Source: Rhodospirillales bacterium
Lineage (GTDB): Bacteria > Pseudomonadota > Alphaproteobacteria > MPNO01 > UBA2964
Assembly: GCA_002727395.1 (NCBI GenBank)
Contig: PBWY01000084.1
Location: forward strand, 1 to 14,732
Direction: 5' to 3'
DNA: 14,732 bases
Shown here: positions 7,357 through 13,600 of the stretch, piece by piece
Position numbering within the stretch: position 1 is the first letter of the stretch
Layout of the letters: each line of letters starts with the position of its first letter
Translations under genes and position numbers: made by a program
Notes under the pieces: model-generated
Told to the model about the DNA's origin: nothing
Seen by the model: only the letters and a program-made list of their open reading frames with translations
Databases searched by the model: none

Positions 7357-7848
7357 ATGGATAAAAAAACATGTTTTACCATCCAAGAGATTGAAACGTT
7401 TCTTTTTATGGAGGCGCGCCTACTGGATGAACGAAGATATAGCGATTGGTTAAAGCTTTTTTCACTAACTGCTTGGTATTGGGTTCCCATTTCAAAAGAG
7501 CAGGAAAATCCCTACGACCATGTATCGATAATCTACGATGATCGAAAACTTTTGGAAACTCGTCTTCGACGTTTAAATAATAAAAATATTCATGCTGAAA
7601 ATCCGCCCACGCAGACCAGCCGAATTATTGGTAATGTAACCTTAGAAAATATTGATGAAACTTCGTGCATTGTCGACGTTTCATCACAATTCCAAATTGT
7701 TGAATTTCGTGGAAATAGACAGCGAATATTTGCTGGAAAAATAATGCATCATTTGAGTTTCAATCGAAATAAATTTTTCATAGATGGCAAACGAATCGAT
7801 CTTGTAAATGCAGAAGGAATGATGGAAGGGATCACAATATTATTTTAA
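7357..7848 (+). CDS. Aromatic-ring-hydroxylating dioxygenase, beta subunit
   Basis: Small subunit (163 aa) that packs under the alpha subunits in alpha3beta3 dioxygenases and helps shape the oligomer; it carries no cofactor. The family signature is plain: an N-terminal helix with EARLLDERRYSDWLKLF (19-35), then YWVPI (41-45), and SIIYDDRKLLETRLRRL (57-73), followed by the curved sheet of an NTF2-like fold and a C-terminal KIMHHLSF / FFIDGKRIDLV pattern. The ATG at 7357 is four bases after the alpha-subunit stop, with GAG overlapping the end of the alpha gene as a modest ribosome binding site, so translation is probably coupled. It is the last gene of the two-gene operon; hisZ begins about 100 bases on. 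Length is typical of the family. Confidence 0.9.
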   Translation: MDKKTCFTIQEIETFLFMEARLLDERRYSDWLKLFSLTAWYWVPISKEQENPYDHVSIIYDDRKLLETRLRRLNNKNIHAENPPTQTSRIIGNVTLENIDETSCIVDVSSQFQIVEFRGNRQRIFAGKIMHHLSFNRNKFFIDGKRIDLVNAEGMMEGITILF

Positions 7849-7914
7849 TGTTAAATATTTTAATATTTGCGCAAAACTCCTATACCAGCTAGATACCTCA
7901 GGCTAAAATCAATT

Positions 7915-7920
7915 TATAAT
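7915..7920 (+). promoter_or_regulatory. Possible -10 element for hisZ-purA
   Basis: A perfect TATAAT lies 30 bases upstream of the hisZ ATG in the AT-rich gap after the dioxygenase operon. No acceptable -35 box lies 16-18 bases upstream, and such hexamers are common by chance here. It would give hisZ-purA its own promoter, which is needed if the inserted dioxygenase operon separates it from serC-serA. Confidence 0.22.
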
Positions 7921-7949
7921 TAATTTAATTTTAATTATTGGCAGAAAAT

Positions 7950-9110
7950 ATGACTGAGGATGGAGAAAATACCCTACTGCCGACAGGCTTGAGAGATATC
8001 TTACCCGATGATGCTGTCCTAGAAGCGGAAACTGTTGAACAAATCATTACTATTTTTGGACGAAATGGGTATGAACGAGTTAAAACTCCATTAATTGAAT
8101 TTGAAGACAGTTTGCTGAGCGGTGCGGGTTCTGCATTAGCGACTCAGACATTTAGATTAATGGACCCTGTTTCTCAGCGTATGATGGGTGTACGCGCTGA
8201 TATTACTCCACAAATAGCAAGAATCGCTCGTACTCGTTTAAGTAAAGCTCCTCGCCCATTGAGGTTGTCGTACTCAGGAGATGTTTTACGTGTTCGAGGT
8301 AGCCAGTTGCGGCCCGGGCGTCAGATCGTTCAAGTAGGAGCGGAATTGATAGGATCTGGATCTTCCTCCGCTGATGCAGAAATCATATTATTAGCAGCGG
8401 ATGCGATTGCCGCGGTCGGAGCAGATAATTTTAGCGTAGACTTGACTGTACCTCGTTTGGTACCAAGCATTTTGGAACAATTAGAGTTTTCAGATGATAC
8501 CTTGTTAGATCTTCGTTCAGCTCTTGATCGGAAAGATCCTGAAGCTATTAAGAAGGTGGCAGGTTCCAGTGCTGATTTATTAGCAGATTTATTAATTTTT
8601 ACTGGTCCGGTCGAAACAGTTCTGCCACGTCTTAATGAATTGAATTTACCAGAAATTGCCTGTGAAGAAAGATCAAGGTTAGAAAAGGTGGTGATTAGGT
8701 TGCGTTCGGAATCTCCTGATTTAAGGCTTACAATAGACCCTATCGAGAACCGAGGATTTGAATATCATACTGGGATCGGGTTTACAATTTTTTCCGGAGG
8801 AACCGCATGTGAACTGGCACGTGGTGGAAGGTATAGAGTTAAGGGCTCTAATTCTGAAGACAACGGCGAAAAAGCTACCGGTGTTACTCTTTATGTAGAA
8901 TCGATTTTGGACATGATTGAAAAGTCAAACAAGCAGTCTCGAATTTTAGTGGGCGTTGATACCTCTAGAAAACTCAAATCCGAGTTACAGAGTAATGGGT
9001 GGACAACCGTTTCAGCTCTTGATGATTCGATTGATTTATCGGAAGAGGCTAAGCGTTTGGCTTGTTCACATTATTTGGGTAAATCTGGCCCAGAACCAAT
9101 AAAAGGATAA
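7950..9110 (+). CDS. hisZ: ATP phosphoribosyltransferase regulatory subunit
   Basis: HisZ is a catalytically inactive histidyl-tRNA synthetase paralogue that forms a complex with the short form of HisG and gives it histidine feedback control at the first step of histidine synthesis. The 386-aa protein shows the family start LLPTGLRDILPDDA, then VKTPLIEFEDSLLSG, FRLMDPVSQRMMGVRADITPQIARI, LRLSYSGDVLR and the late FEYHTGIGFTIFS...ELARGGRY segment. It has no C-terminal anticodon-binding domain of the HisRS type, and its length fits HisZ. The ATG at 7950 is chosen over a TTG at 7938 that adds four residues; neither has a strong ribosome binding site. purA begins eight bases after the stop. A hisZ-purA pair beside serine genes is a common alphaproteobacterial arrangement and predicts a short hisG elsewhere. 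Confidence 0.92.
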   Translation: MTEDGENTLLPTGLRDILPDDAVLEAETVEQIITIFGRNGYERVKTPLIEFEDSLLSGAGSALATQTFRLMDPVSQRMMGVRADITPQIARIARTRLSKAPRPLRLSYSGDVLRVRGSQLRPGRQIVQVGAELIGSGSSSADAEIILLAADAIAAVGADNFSVDLTVPRLVPSILEQLEFSDDTLLDLRSALDRKDPEAIKKVAGSSADLLADLLIFTGPVETVLPRLNELNLPEIACEERSRLEKVVIRLRSESPDLRLTIDPIENRGFEYHTGIGFTIFSGGTACELARGGRYRVKGSNSEDNGEKATGVTLYVESILDMIEKSNKQSRILVGVDTSRKLKSELQSNGWTTVSALDDSIDLSEEAKRLACSHYLGKSGPEPIKG

Positions 9111-9118
9111 TATCCAAA

Positions 9119-10411
9119 ATGGTAAACGTGGCAGTCGTTGGCTCGCAATGGGGCGACGAAGGAAAAGGAAAGATTGTTGATTGGTTGTCGAACCGGGCAG
9201 ACGTAGTCGTTCGCTTTCAGGGTGGGCATAACGCGGGCCATACTCTCGTAGTTGACAAAGTAACCTATAAACTTAGCTTACTGCCATCAGGAGTTGTCCG
9301 TCCCGATAAGTTATCGATCATCGGCAATGGGGTAGTTATTGATCCTTGGGCTTTATTAGGTGAGATTGAGGGTCTGCGGAAACAGGGTATTGATATTAGT
9401 CCGAGAACACTAAAAATTGCTGAAAATGCTTCCCTTATTTTACCACTGCATAGTTCCTTAGATAAGGCGCGAGAAAAAGCAAAGGGCAAAGATAGGATAG
9501 GAACTACCGGACGTGGTATCGGGCCCGCTTATGAGGACAAAGTAGCACGTCGTGCAATACGAGTTTGTGATCTCGCAGAATTAGAAATGTTGGGTATACG
9601 AATAGATCAATTGCTAGAGCATCATAATGCCTTACTTAAAGGACTAGGAGCTACTTTAATTGATCGAGGAAAACTTCTTAATGACCTAGTAGAAGTAGCT
9701 CCTAAATTGCTGCCTTATGCTGATAGAGCTTGGCAAAGTTTAGATGAAGCTATCCAAAAGGAAAAACGTATTCTCTTCGAAGGAGCGCAAGGTGCTATGC
9801 TCGATGTAGACCACGGCACGTATCCGTTCGTAACTTCGTCTAATACCCATGCTGGACAAGCAGCAGTTGGGTCTGGGACATCAATTAAGACCGTGGGATA
9901 TGTCTTAGGGATAACTAAAGCTTATACAACCAGAGTGGGCAGTGGCCCATTTCCCACAGAACAGAATAACCAATTTGGTGAGAAACTAGCAGAAAGAGGT
10001 AATGAATTTGGCACAGTGACAGGGCGCCGTAGGAGATGTGGTTGGTTCGATGCAGTGATGGTTCGTCAAGCCGTTAAAGTAGGCGGAATAGATGGGATTG
10101 CCTTAACTAAACTAGATGTTCTTGATGAATTTGATGAATTGAAGATTTGCACGGGATATCGATATCAAGGCCGAAATCTCGATTACTTTCCAACTACGGC
10201 CACCTTACAATCCGAGATAGAACCCATTTATGAAACAATCGAGGGTTGGTCTCAAAGTATATTTGGAATACGTAGCTGGTCAAAGTTGCCCGCAGAAGCG
10301 ATCAAATATATACGAAAGATAGAAGATTTTATTGGTGCTCCAATTTCTCTATTATCTACTAGTCCAGAGAGAGAAGATACGATTTTAGTCAAAGACCCTT
10401 TCTCAGTGTGA
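9119..10411 (+). CDS. purA: Adenylosuccinate synthetase
   Basis: GTP-dependent ligation of IMP and aspartate to adenylosuccinate, the first committed step to AMP; cytosolic homodimer. At 430 aa it has the usual bacterial length. The P-loop-like GSQWGDEGKGKIVD (8-21) contains catalytic Asp13, and GGHNAGHT contains His41. IMP-binding GTTGRGIGPAYEDKVARRAIR, the GAQGAMLDVDHGTYPFVTSS segment, the aspartate loop region GTVTGRRRRCGWFDAV, and the guanine-binding TKLDVLD are all present. The ATG at 9119 follows hisZ by eight bases; AAGGA (9102-9106) within the end of hisZ is the likely but rather distant ribosome binding site, consistent with coupling. The stop lies only 19 bases from the convergent rpoH stop, with no terminator visible between them. 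Confidence 0.97.
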   Translation: MVNVAVVGSQWGDEGKGKIVDWLSNRADVVVRFQGGHNAGHTLVVDKVTYKLSLLPSGVVRPDKLSIIGNGVVIDPWALLGEIEGLRKQGIDISPRTLKIAENASLILPLHSSLDKAREKAKGKDRIGTTGRGIGPAYEDKVARRAIRVCDLAELEMLGIRIDQLLEHHNALLKGLGATLIDRGKLLNDLVEVAPKLLPYADRAWQSLDEAIQKEKRILFEGAQGAMLDVDHGTYPFVTSSNTHAGQAAVGSGTSIKTVGYVLGITKAYTTRVGSGPFPTEQNNQFGEKLAERGNEFGTVTGRRRRCGWFDAVMVRQAVKVGGIDGIALTKLDVLDEFDELKICTGYRYQGRNLDYFPTTATLQSEIEPIYETIEGWSQSIFGIRSWSKLPAEAIKYIRKIEDFIGAPISLLSTSPEREDTILVKDPFSV

Positions 10412-10430
10412 GTAAATGATAACGAAAAAT

Positions 10431-11300
10431 CTATAGGGCTGCTTCTTTGATTGCTATTTGTACTTTTTCGAATGAACGAACTTCTATTTGCCGTACCCTT
10501 TCTCGTGAAATGTTATACTCCTCACTGAGTTCTTCCAATGTTTTGGGATTTTCTGTAAGACGCCGTTCTATAAAAATATGGCGTTCTCGTTCATTCAAGT
10601 TGACAAGTGCTTGATTTAGAAGTTTACGTCGTTCTTCCCTTTCTTCTTGTTCTCCAAGCAGCTCCTCTTGGTTGGCACGCTCATCAACTAACCAATCTTG
10701 CCATTCACCACTTCCCTCAGCTTTCAAAGGAGCATTAAGGGAATTATCAGGTCCGGCAAGGCGCCGGTTCATAGAAATCACCTCAGATTCGGGCACATTC
10801 AGGTTGTCGGCAATGGTTTTTACGTTTTCTGGCGACAGATCACCATCATCAATAGCTTGCAGGTGACTCTTAATTTTACGTAAGTTAAAAAACAATTTTT
10901 TTTGTGCTGCTGTTGTACCTATTTTAACTAATGACCAAGTTCGCAAAATATATTCTTGAATGGATGCTTTAATCCACCACATAGCATAGGTAGATAGGCG
11001 AAAACCTTTGTCAGGGTCAAAGCGTTTAACCGCTTGCATCAACCCTACATTACCTTCGGAAATTAATTCTCCCAATGGTAAACCATATCCTCGATAACCC
11101 ATTGCAATTTTGGCGACGAGGCGCAGATGGCTGGTTACTAGTCTATGCGCAGACTCGGTATCATCTCGTTCAGACCAATTTTTTGCGAGCATAAACTCCT
11201 CTTGAGCCTCTAGGATTGGAAATTTTCGAATTTCCGAGAGGTACCGAGCTAAATTTGACTGCGGATCGAGCTTTCCGAGAGCAGGGACATTAGATGTCAT
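10431..11300 (-). CDS. rpoH: RNA polymerase heat-shock sigma factor (sigma-32)
   Basis: Sigma factor for heat-shock and protein quality-control genes. The protein of 289 aa has region 1.2 (about 15-40), region 2 from about 54 to 119 with YRGYGLPLGELISEGNVGLMQAV and RFDPDKGFRLSTYAMWWIKASIQEYI, then the RpoH box QKKLFFNLR (133-141), the hallmark that separates sigma-32 from other group 3 sigmas. Region 4.2 (about 236-280) includes LEELSEEYNISRERVRQIEVRSFEKV. I chose the ATG at 11300; a TTG three codons upstream (11309) is possible. The gene lies downstream of rluD on the same strand, but a sigma-32-like promoter in the 105-base gap suggests independent, self-amplifying transcription. A seven-codon out-of-frame ORF starting at 11313 overlaps the rpoH start codon. 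The gene is convergent with purA. Confidence 0.96.
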   Translation of the reverse strand: MTSNVPALGKLDPQSNLARYLSEIRKFPILEAQEEFMLAKNWSERDDTESAHRLVTSHLRLVAKIAMGYRGYGLPLGELISEGNVGLMQAVKRFDPDKGFRLSTYAMWWIKASIQEYILRTWSLVKIGTTAAQKKLFFNLRKIKSHLQAIDDGDLSPENVKTIADNLNVPESEVISMNRRLAGPDNSLNAPLKAEGSGEWQDWLVDERANQEELLGEQEEREERRKLLNQALVNLNERERHIFIERRLTENPKTLEELSEEYNISRERVRQIEVRSFEKVQIAIKEAAL

Positions 11301-11343
11301 AATTTTCAACCATACCTATAAAAAACCGTATATTCATAAATAC

Positions 11344-11364
11344 ATCTAACCTCTAATTTTAGAT
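11344..11364 (-). other. Inverted repeat in the rpoH 5' leader
   Basis: A perfect six-base inverted repeat, ATCTAA / TTAGAT, with a nine-base loop, lies in the predicted 5' untranslated region of rpoH, downstream of the candidate sigma-32 promoter. It is AT-rich and weak, and stands about 45 bases before the start codon, so it does not obviously mask the ribosome binding site. It may be chance. Confidence 0.25.
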
Positions 11365-11372
11365 CACACACA

Positions 11373-11402
11373 TATATTGGTATTTATTTACTATATTTCA
11401 AG
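11373..11402 (-). promoter_or_regulatory. Candidate sigma-32-dependent promoter of rpoH
   Basis: On the minus strand a perfect CTTGAAA (11402-11396) is followed after 14 bases by ACCAATATA (11381-11373), which agrees with the sigma-32 -10 consensus CCCCATNTA at six of eight specified positions. Read with the alphaproteobacterial consensus, CTTGAA plus 16 bases plus CCAATAT also fits CYTATNT with one mismatch. It begins four bases after the rluD stop and about 95 bases before the rpoH ATG. A sigma-32-dependent promoter in front of rpoH is known from Caulobacter, so self-activation is plausible. Confidence 0.55.
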
Positions 11403-11405
11403 AGG

Positions 11406-12398
11406 TTAAAGATTTTCTAATAAACTAATTAGTCTTCTTATTTCAATAGGTAATTTTGAGTTATATGTAACATCTTTTTCTGTTTTGGGGTGCTTAAAAC
11501 CTAATTTAAAGGCATGGAGTGCTTGCCTATTTAATTGCTGAATATAATTGTATGTCTGATTATTTAACTTAGATCGTCGGCCACGCTTTATGCCTCCACC
11601 ATATGTACTGTCACCGATAACTGGGTGTCCCATCTCTGCCATGTGAACTCTAATTTGATGAGTGCGCCCAGTTGATAATTTACACTCTAAAAGACTTGCA
11701 ACATCAGAGTATCGTTTAATAATTTTATATTTTGTAATAGCACTTTTACCGCCATTCTGTAGGACCGCCATTTTCTTTCTATTTCTTTTATGTCTTCCGA
11801 TATTTCCCTTCAATATTCCATAATTTGGGCGTGGTATACCCCAAACTACGGCCTGATAAGCTCGATTTATTGTGCGTTTCGAAAATTGTACTGATAGGCT
11901 ATTGTGAGACGAGTCATTTTTTGCTGCCACTATTAATCCGCTTGTGTGCTTATCAAGTCGATGGACGATTCCTGGACGTCTTATGCCGCCTATACCATGA
12001 AGGCTATCTCCACAATGAGCTAACAGCGCATTAACTAATGTTCCGCTGTTATTACCCGGCGCGGGGTGTACAACAAGTCCTGCTGGCTTGTCGATTACAA
12101 TCAGGTCGGTATCTTCATAGATAATTTCTAATTTAATATCCTCGGGTTCTGGTATAGGTGATTCTAACGGCGGAATGGTTAATGTATAAATAGTTCCCTG
12201 TTTGACCCGATGTGCGGGGTCAGTTATCGTTTCCTCCTCGGAAGATAAATACCCCTGAAGGATCAGAGTTTTAATCCGTGTACGCGATTGATTGTCCAAA
12301 GCGCTGGCTATAAAACTATCTAGTCGGCTGTAATTTTGGTCAGCTTTGACCTTATGTTGAACAATGTTGTTCGCGTTTAGGTGTATCAGTGATGTCAT
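11406..12398 (-). CDS. rluD: 23S rRNA pseudouridine synthase, RluD family
   Basis: RluA/RluD-type enzyme, expected to make pseudouridines in helix 69 of 23S rRNA during large-subunit assembly. The 330-aa protein has an N-terminal S4 RNA-binding domain (about 22-80), then the catalytic domain with LEIIYEDTDLIVIDKPAGLVVHP (90-112) and the signature GIVHRLDKHTSGL (143-155), in which Asp149 is the catalytic nucleophile. Further motifs are CKLSTGRTHQIRVHMAEMGHPVIGD and QALHAFKLGFKHP. The ATG at 12398 gives the family's usual length. The frame stays open for another 24 codons upstream, to 12470, but that extension would overlap the divergent gene beginning at 12421 and adds residues outside the family pattern. 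Fold and nucleophile are certain; RluD rather than another RluA-type specificity is inferred from length, S4 domain and position beside rpoH. Confidence 0.9.
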   Translation of the reverse strand: MTSLIHLNANNIVQHKVKADQNYSRLDSFIASALDNQSRTRIKTLILQGYLSSEEETITDPAHRVKQGTIYTLTIPPLESPIPEPEDIKLEIIYEDTDLIVIDKPAGLVVHPAPGNNSGTLVNALLAHCGDSLHGIGGIRRPGIVHRLDKHTSGLIVAAKNDSSHNSLSVQFSKRTINRAYQAVVWGIPRPNYGILKGNIGRHKRNRKKMAVLQNGGKSAITKYKIIKRYSDVASLLECKLSTGRTHQIRVHMAEMGHPVIGDSTYGGGIKRGRRSKLNNQTYNYIQQLNRQALHAFKLGFKHPKTEKDVTYNSKLPIEIRRLISLLENL

Positions 12399-12420
12399 AA
12401 TATAAGAGTGAGCATAAACT

Positions 12421-12747
12421 ATGCGCGGGCTCAAGAGTTTGGTTGTCGGAATGGGAGTTTTAATTGTCATTGGTTTGACGATTGTTATCGTGACTTTGGT
12501 TAACAGGTATAATTCACCCGATGCAGGTTCTGTCGAAGAACCTGCATCAGGTATCTCCGTACCAGTGAACAGCGGCTTTGGTGAAAGACGTTTGCGAATA
12601 CCAAAAGGAGCAAAAATTTTGGATATAAATCTAAATAGTGATAGAGTGGTTGTTACACTTGATCTAATTGACGGCAGTCAGGCAATTCTTCTGATAAATG
12701 TCGTTACGGGTAATAGGCTAGGATTGATTCGGCTTGCCCCAGATTGA
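12421..12747 (+). CDS. Small one-TM membrane protein (DUF6476-like)
   Basis: A 108-aa protein with a short basic N-terminus, one hydrophobic helix at about 7-27 (LVVGMGVLIVIGLTIVIVTLV), a low-complexity linker, and a small C-terminal domain of about 55 residues rich in beta strands (RLRIPKGAKILDINLNSDR, then VVTLDLIDG and INVVTGNRLGLI). The likely topology is N-in with the domain in the periplasm. The pattern recalls DUF6476, a family of about 100 residues often found divergent from rluD in Alphaproteobacteria; that link is from memory and the function is unknown. The ATG at 12421 lies only 22 bases from the rluD start, with GAGTGAG about nine bases upstream as ribosome binding site. A hairpin follows the stop. 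Confidence 0.75.
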   Translation: MRGLKSLVVGMGVLIVIGLTIVIVTLVNRYNSPDAGSVEEPASGISVPVNSGFGERRLRIPKGAKILDINLNSDRVVVTLDLIDGSQAILLINVVTGNRLGLIRLAPD

Positions 12748-12774
12748 AAATTAAATTTTCCCCTAGGTCCTCTA

Positions 12775-12793
12775 GGTTTCATGAAATGAGACC
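12775..12793 (+). terminator. Hairpin after the small membrane-protein gene
   Basis: GGTTTCAT (12775-12782), loop GAA, ATGAGACC (12786-12793): an eight-pair stem containing one G-U pair, 27 bases after the stop codon. The following sequence is only mixed CTATTCTC with no real T-run, so it is a weak intrinsic terminator at best, or an mRNA-end stabilising hairpin. Confidence 0.4.
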
Positions 12794-12904
12794 CTATTCT
12801 CTGAAATATTTAATTTAACCACCAAAATGTCTAAATTTAAAAACATTTAAAACACAGGGTTTGGTTAGAAAAAGAAAATTGACAATTGTCGGTGGAGTTT
12901 TCTC

Positions 12905-13426
12905 ATGTCTGGAATAAATATCGCGGCTCTTTCTTCTCTCAAACCAACGAGGGGAACAGCGCAAAAAGCCGTTAGTGGAGAGGTTGATAAGATTTCCCAA
13001 AATAAACCAAACCCTGAAATTACGGAATCACTTAGATCTCAGAAGGCACAATCCATTCTTTCAGTTGGAAATGGTGTTATTTTAAAGGGAAAAATTGTTG
13101 AAGCAGGCCAAATAATTATCCATGGATCCGTTACAGCTGATATCAATGCAACCTCGATTACGGTAGAGTCTGATGGGTTCCTCGAAGGTTCGGTCAAGAC
13201 TTGTGAATTATCTATTTCCGGCAACTTCAAAGGGTTAGCAGAAGTGTCAGGGACCCTAAATTTACAAAATGGAGGAATTTTTGAAGGCGATGTAACATAT
13301 AGCTCTATTACAGTTGAACAAGGCGCAATAATTTCTGGCACTCTAACAATAGCTAGGGGTAAAACTAATACAGAGCTTATAGATCATCCTATGTCTAACC
13401 TACCGCCTAAGACGCCTAAAATATGA
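12905..13426 (+). CDS. Bactofilin
   Basis: Bactofilin-type cytoskeletal protein, 173 aa. The core (about 50-150) is the repeated short-strand pattern of a right-handed beta-helix: successive turns such as LKGKIVEAGQIIIHGSV, NATSITVESDGFLEGSV, CELSISGNFKG, LNLQNGGIFEGDV and ITVEQGAIISGTL, with conserved glycines. Disordered tails flank it: an N-terminal tail of about 48 residues and a short proline-containing C-terminal tail, as is usual. Bactofilins polymerise without nucleotide and scaffold cell-wall or polarity factors, often at the membrane. No metallopeptidase partner (an M23 gene is frequent beside bactofilins) is present in this window. The start is firm: GGTGGAG at 12891-12897, seven bases before the ATG. 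It appears to be transcribed alone, from the 157-base gap upstream. Confidence 0.9.
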   Translation: MSGINIAALSSLKPTRGTAQKAVSGEVDKISQNKPNPEITESLRSQKAQSILSVGNGVILKGKIVEAGQIIIHGSVTADINATSITVESDGFLEGSVKTCELSISGNFKGLAEVSGTLNLQNGGIFEGDVTYSSITVEQGAIISGTLTIARGKTNTELIDHPMSNLPPKTPKI

Positions 13427-13476
13427 ATGATGGTTTAATCGTCTTTTCGGGTTTTTAGAAGGAAGCAGAAATCAAA

Positions 13477-13542
13477 ATGACAAATAACGGCAATATTCAA
13501 AAGAAGATTGTTTTGAAAGTCTTGCAAAAAGGAAAACTATAA
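13477..13542 (+). CDS. Possible 21-aa small ORF
   Basis: ATG at 13477 preceded by GAAGGAAG with about nine bases between, TAA at 13540-13542. The peptide is basic, with six lysines in 21 residues (ending KKIVLKVLQKGKL) and amphipathic spacing. It lies in the 174-base gap between the bactofilin and the convergent permease gene. The good ribosome binding site and small size make it either a real small protein, the remnant of a larger gene, or chance. No similarity recognised. Confidence 0.2.
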   Translation: MTNNGNIQKKIVLKVLQKGKL

Positions 13543-13600
13543 CACCTTAATAAATCAAATCTCTAAGTAAAATTATTTTTTGTGATAATTCTATAGGAAA

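Noticed and set aside
12399..12470. 24-codon N-terminal extension of rluD
   Set aside because: It overlaps the start of the divergent small membrane-protein gene and exceeds the family's usual N-terminus; the ATG at 12398 gives normal length.
12815..12822. TTAACCAC resembling a CtrA half-site upstream of the bactofilin
   Set aside because: One mismatch to the half-site and no second half at the required spacing; expected by chance in AT-rich DNA.
12879..12890. TTGACA with the palindrome GACAATTGTC before the bactofilin
   Set aside because: As a -35 box it would put the -10 on top of the start codon; the palindrome is only ten bases and may be chance.
13571..13590. AATTAT/ATAATT hairpin near the permease stop as a terminator
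   Set aside because: Six A-T pairs with an eight-base loop are too weak to call.
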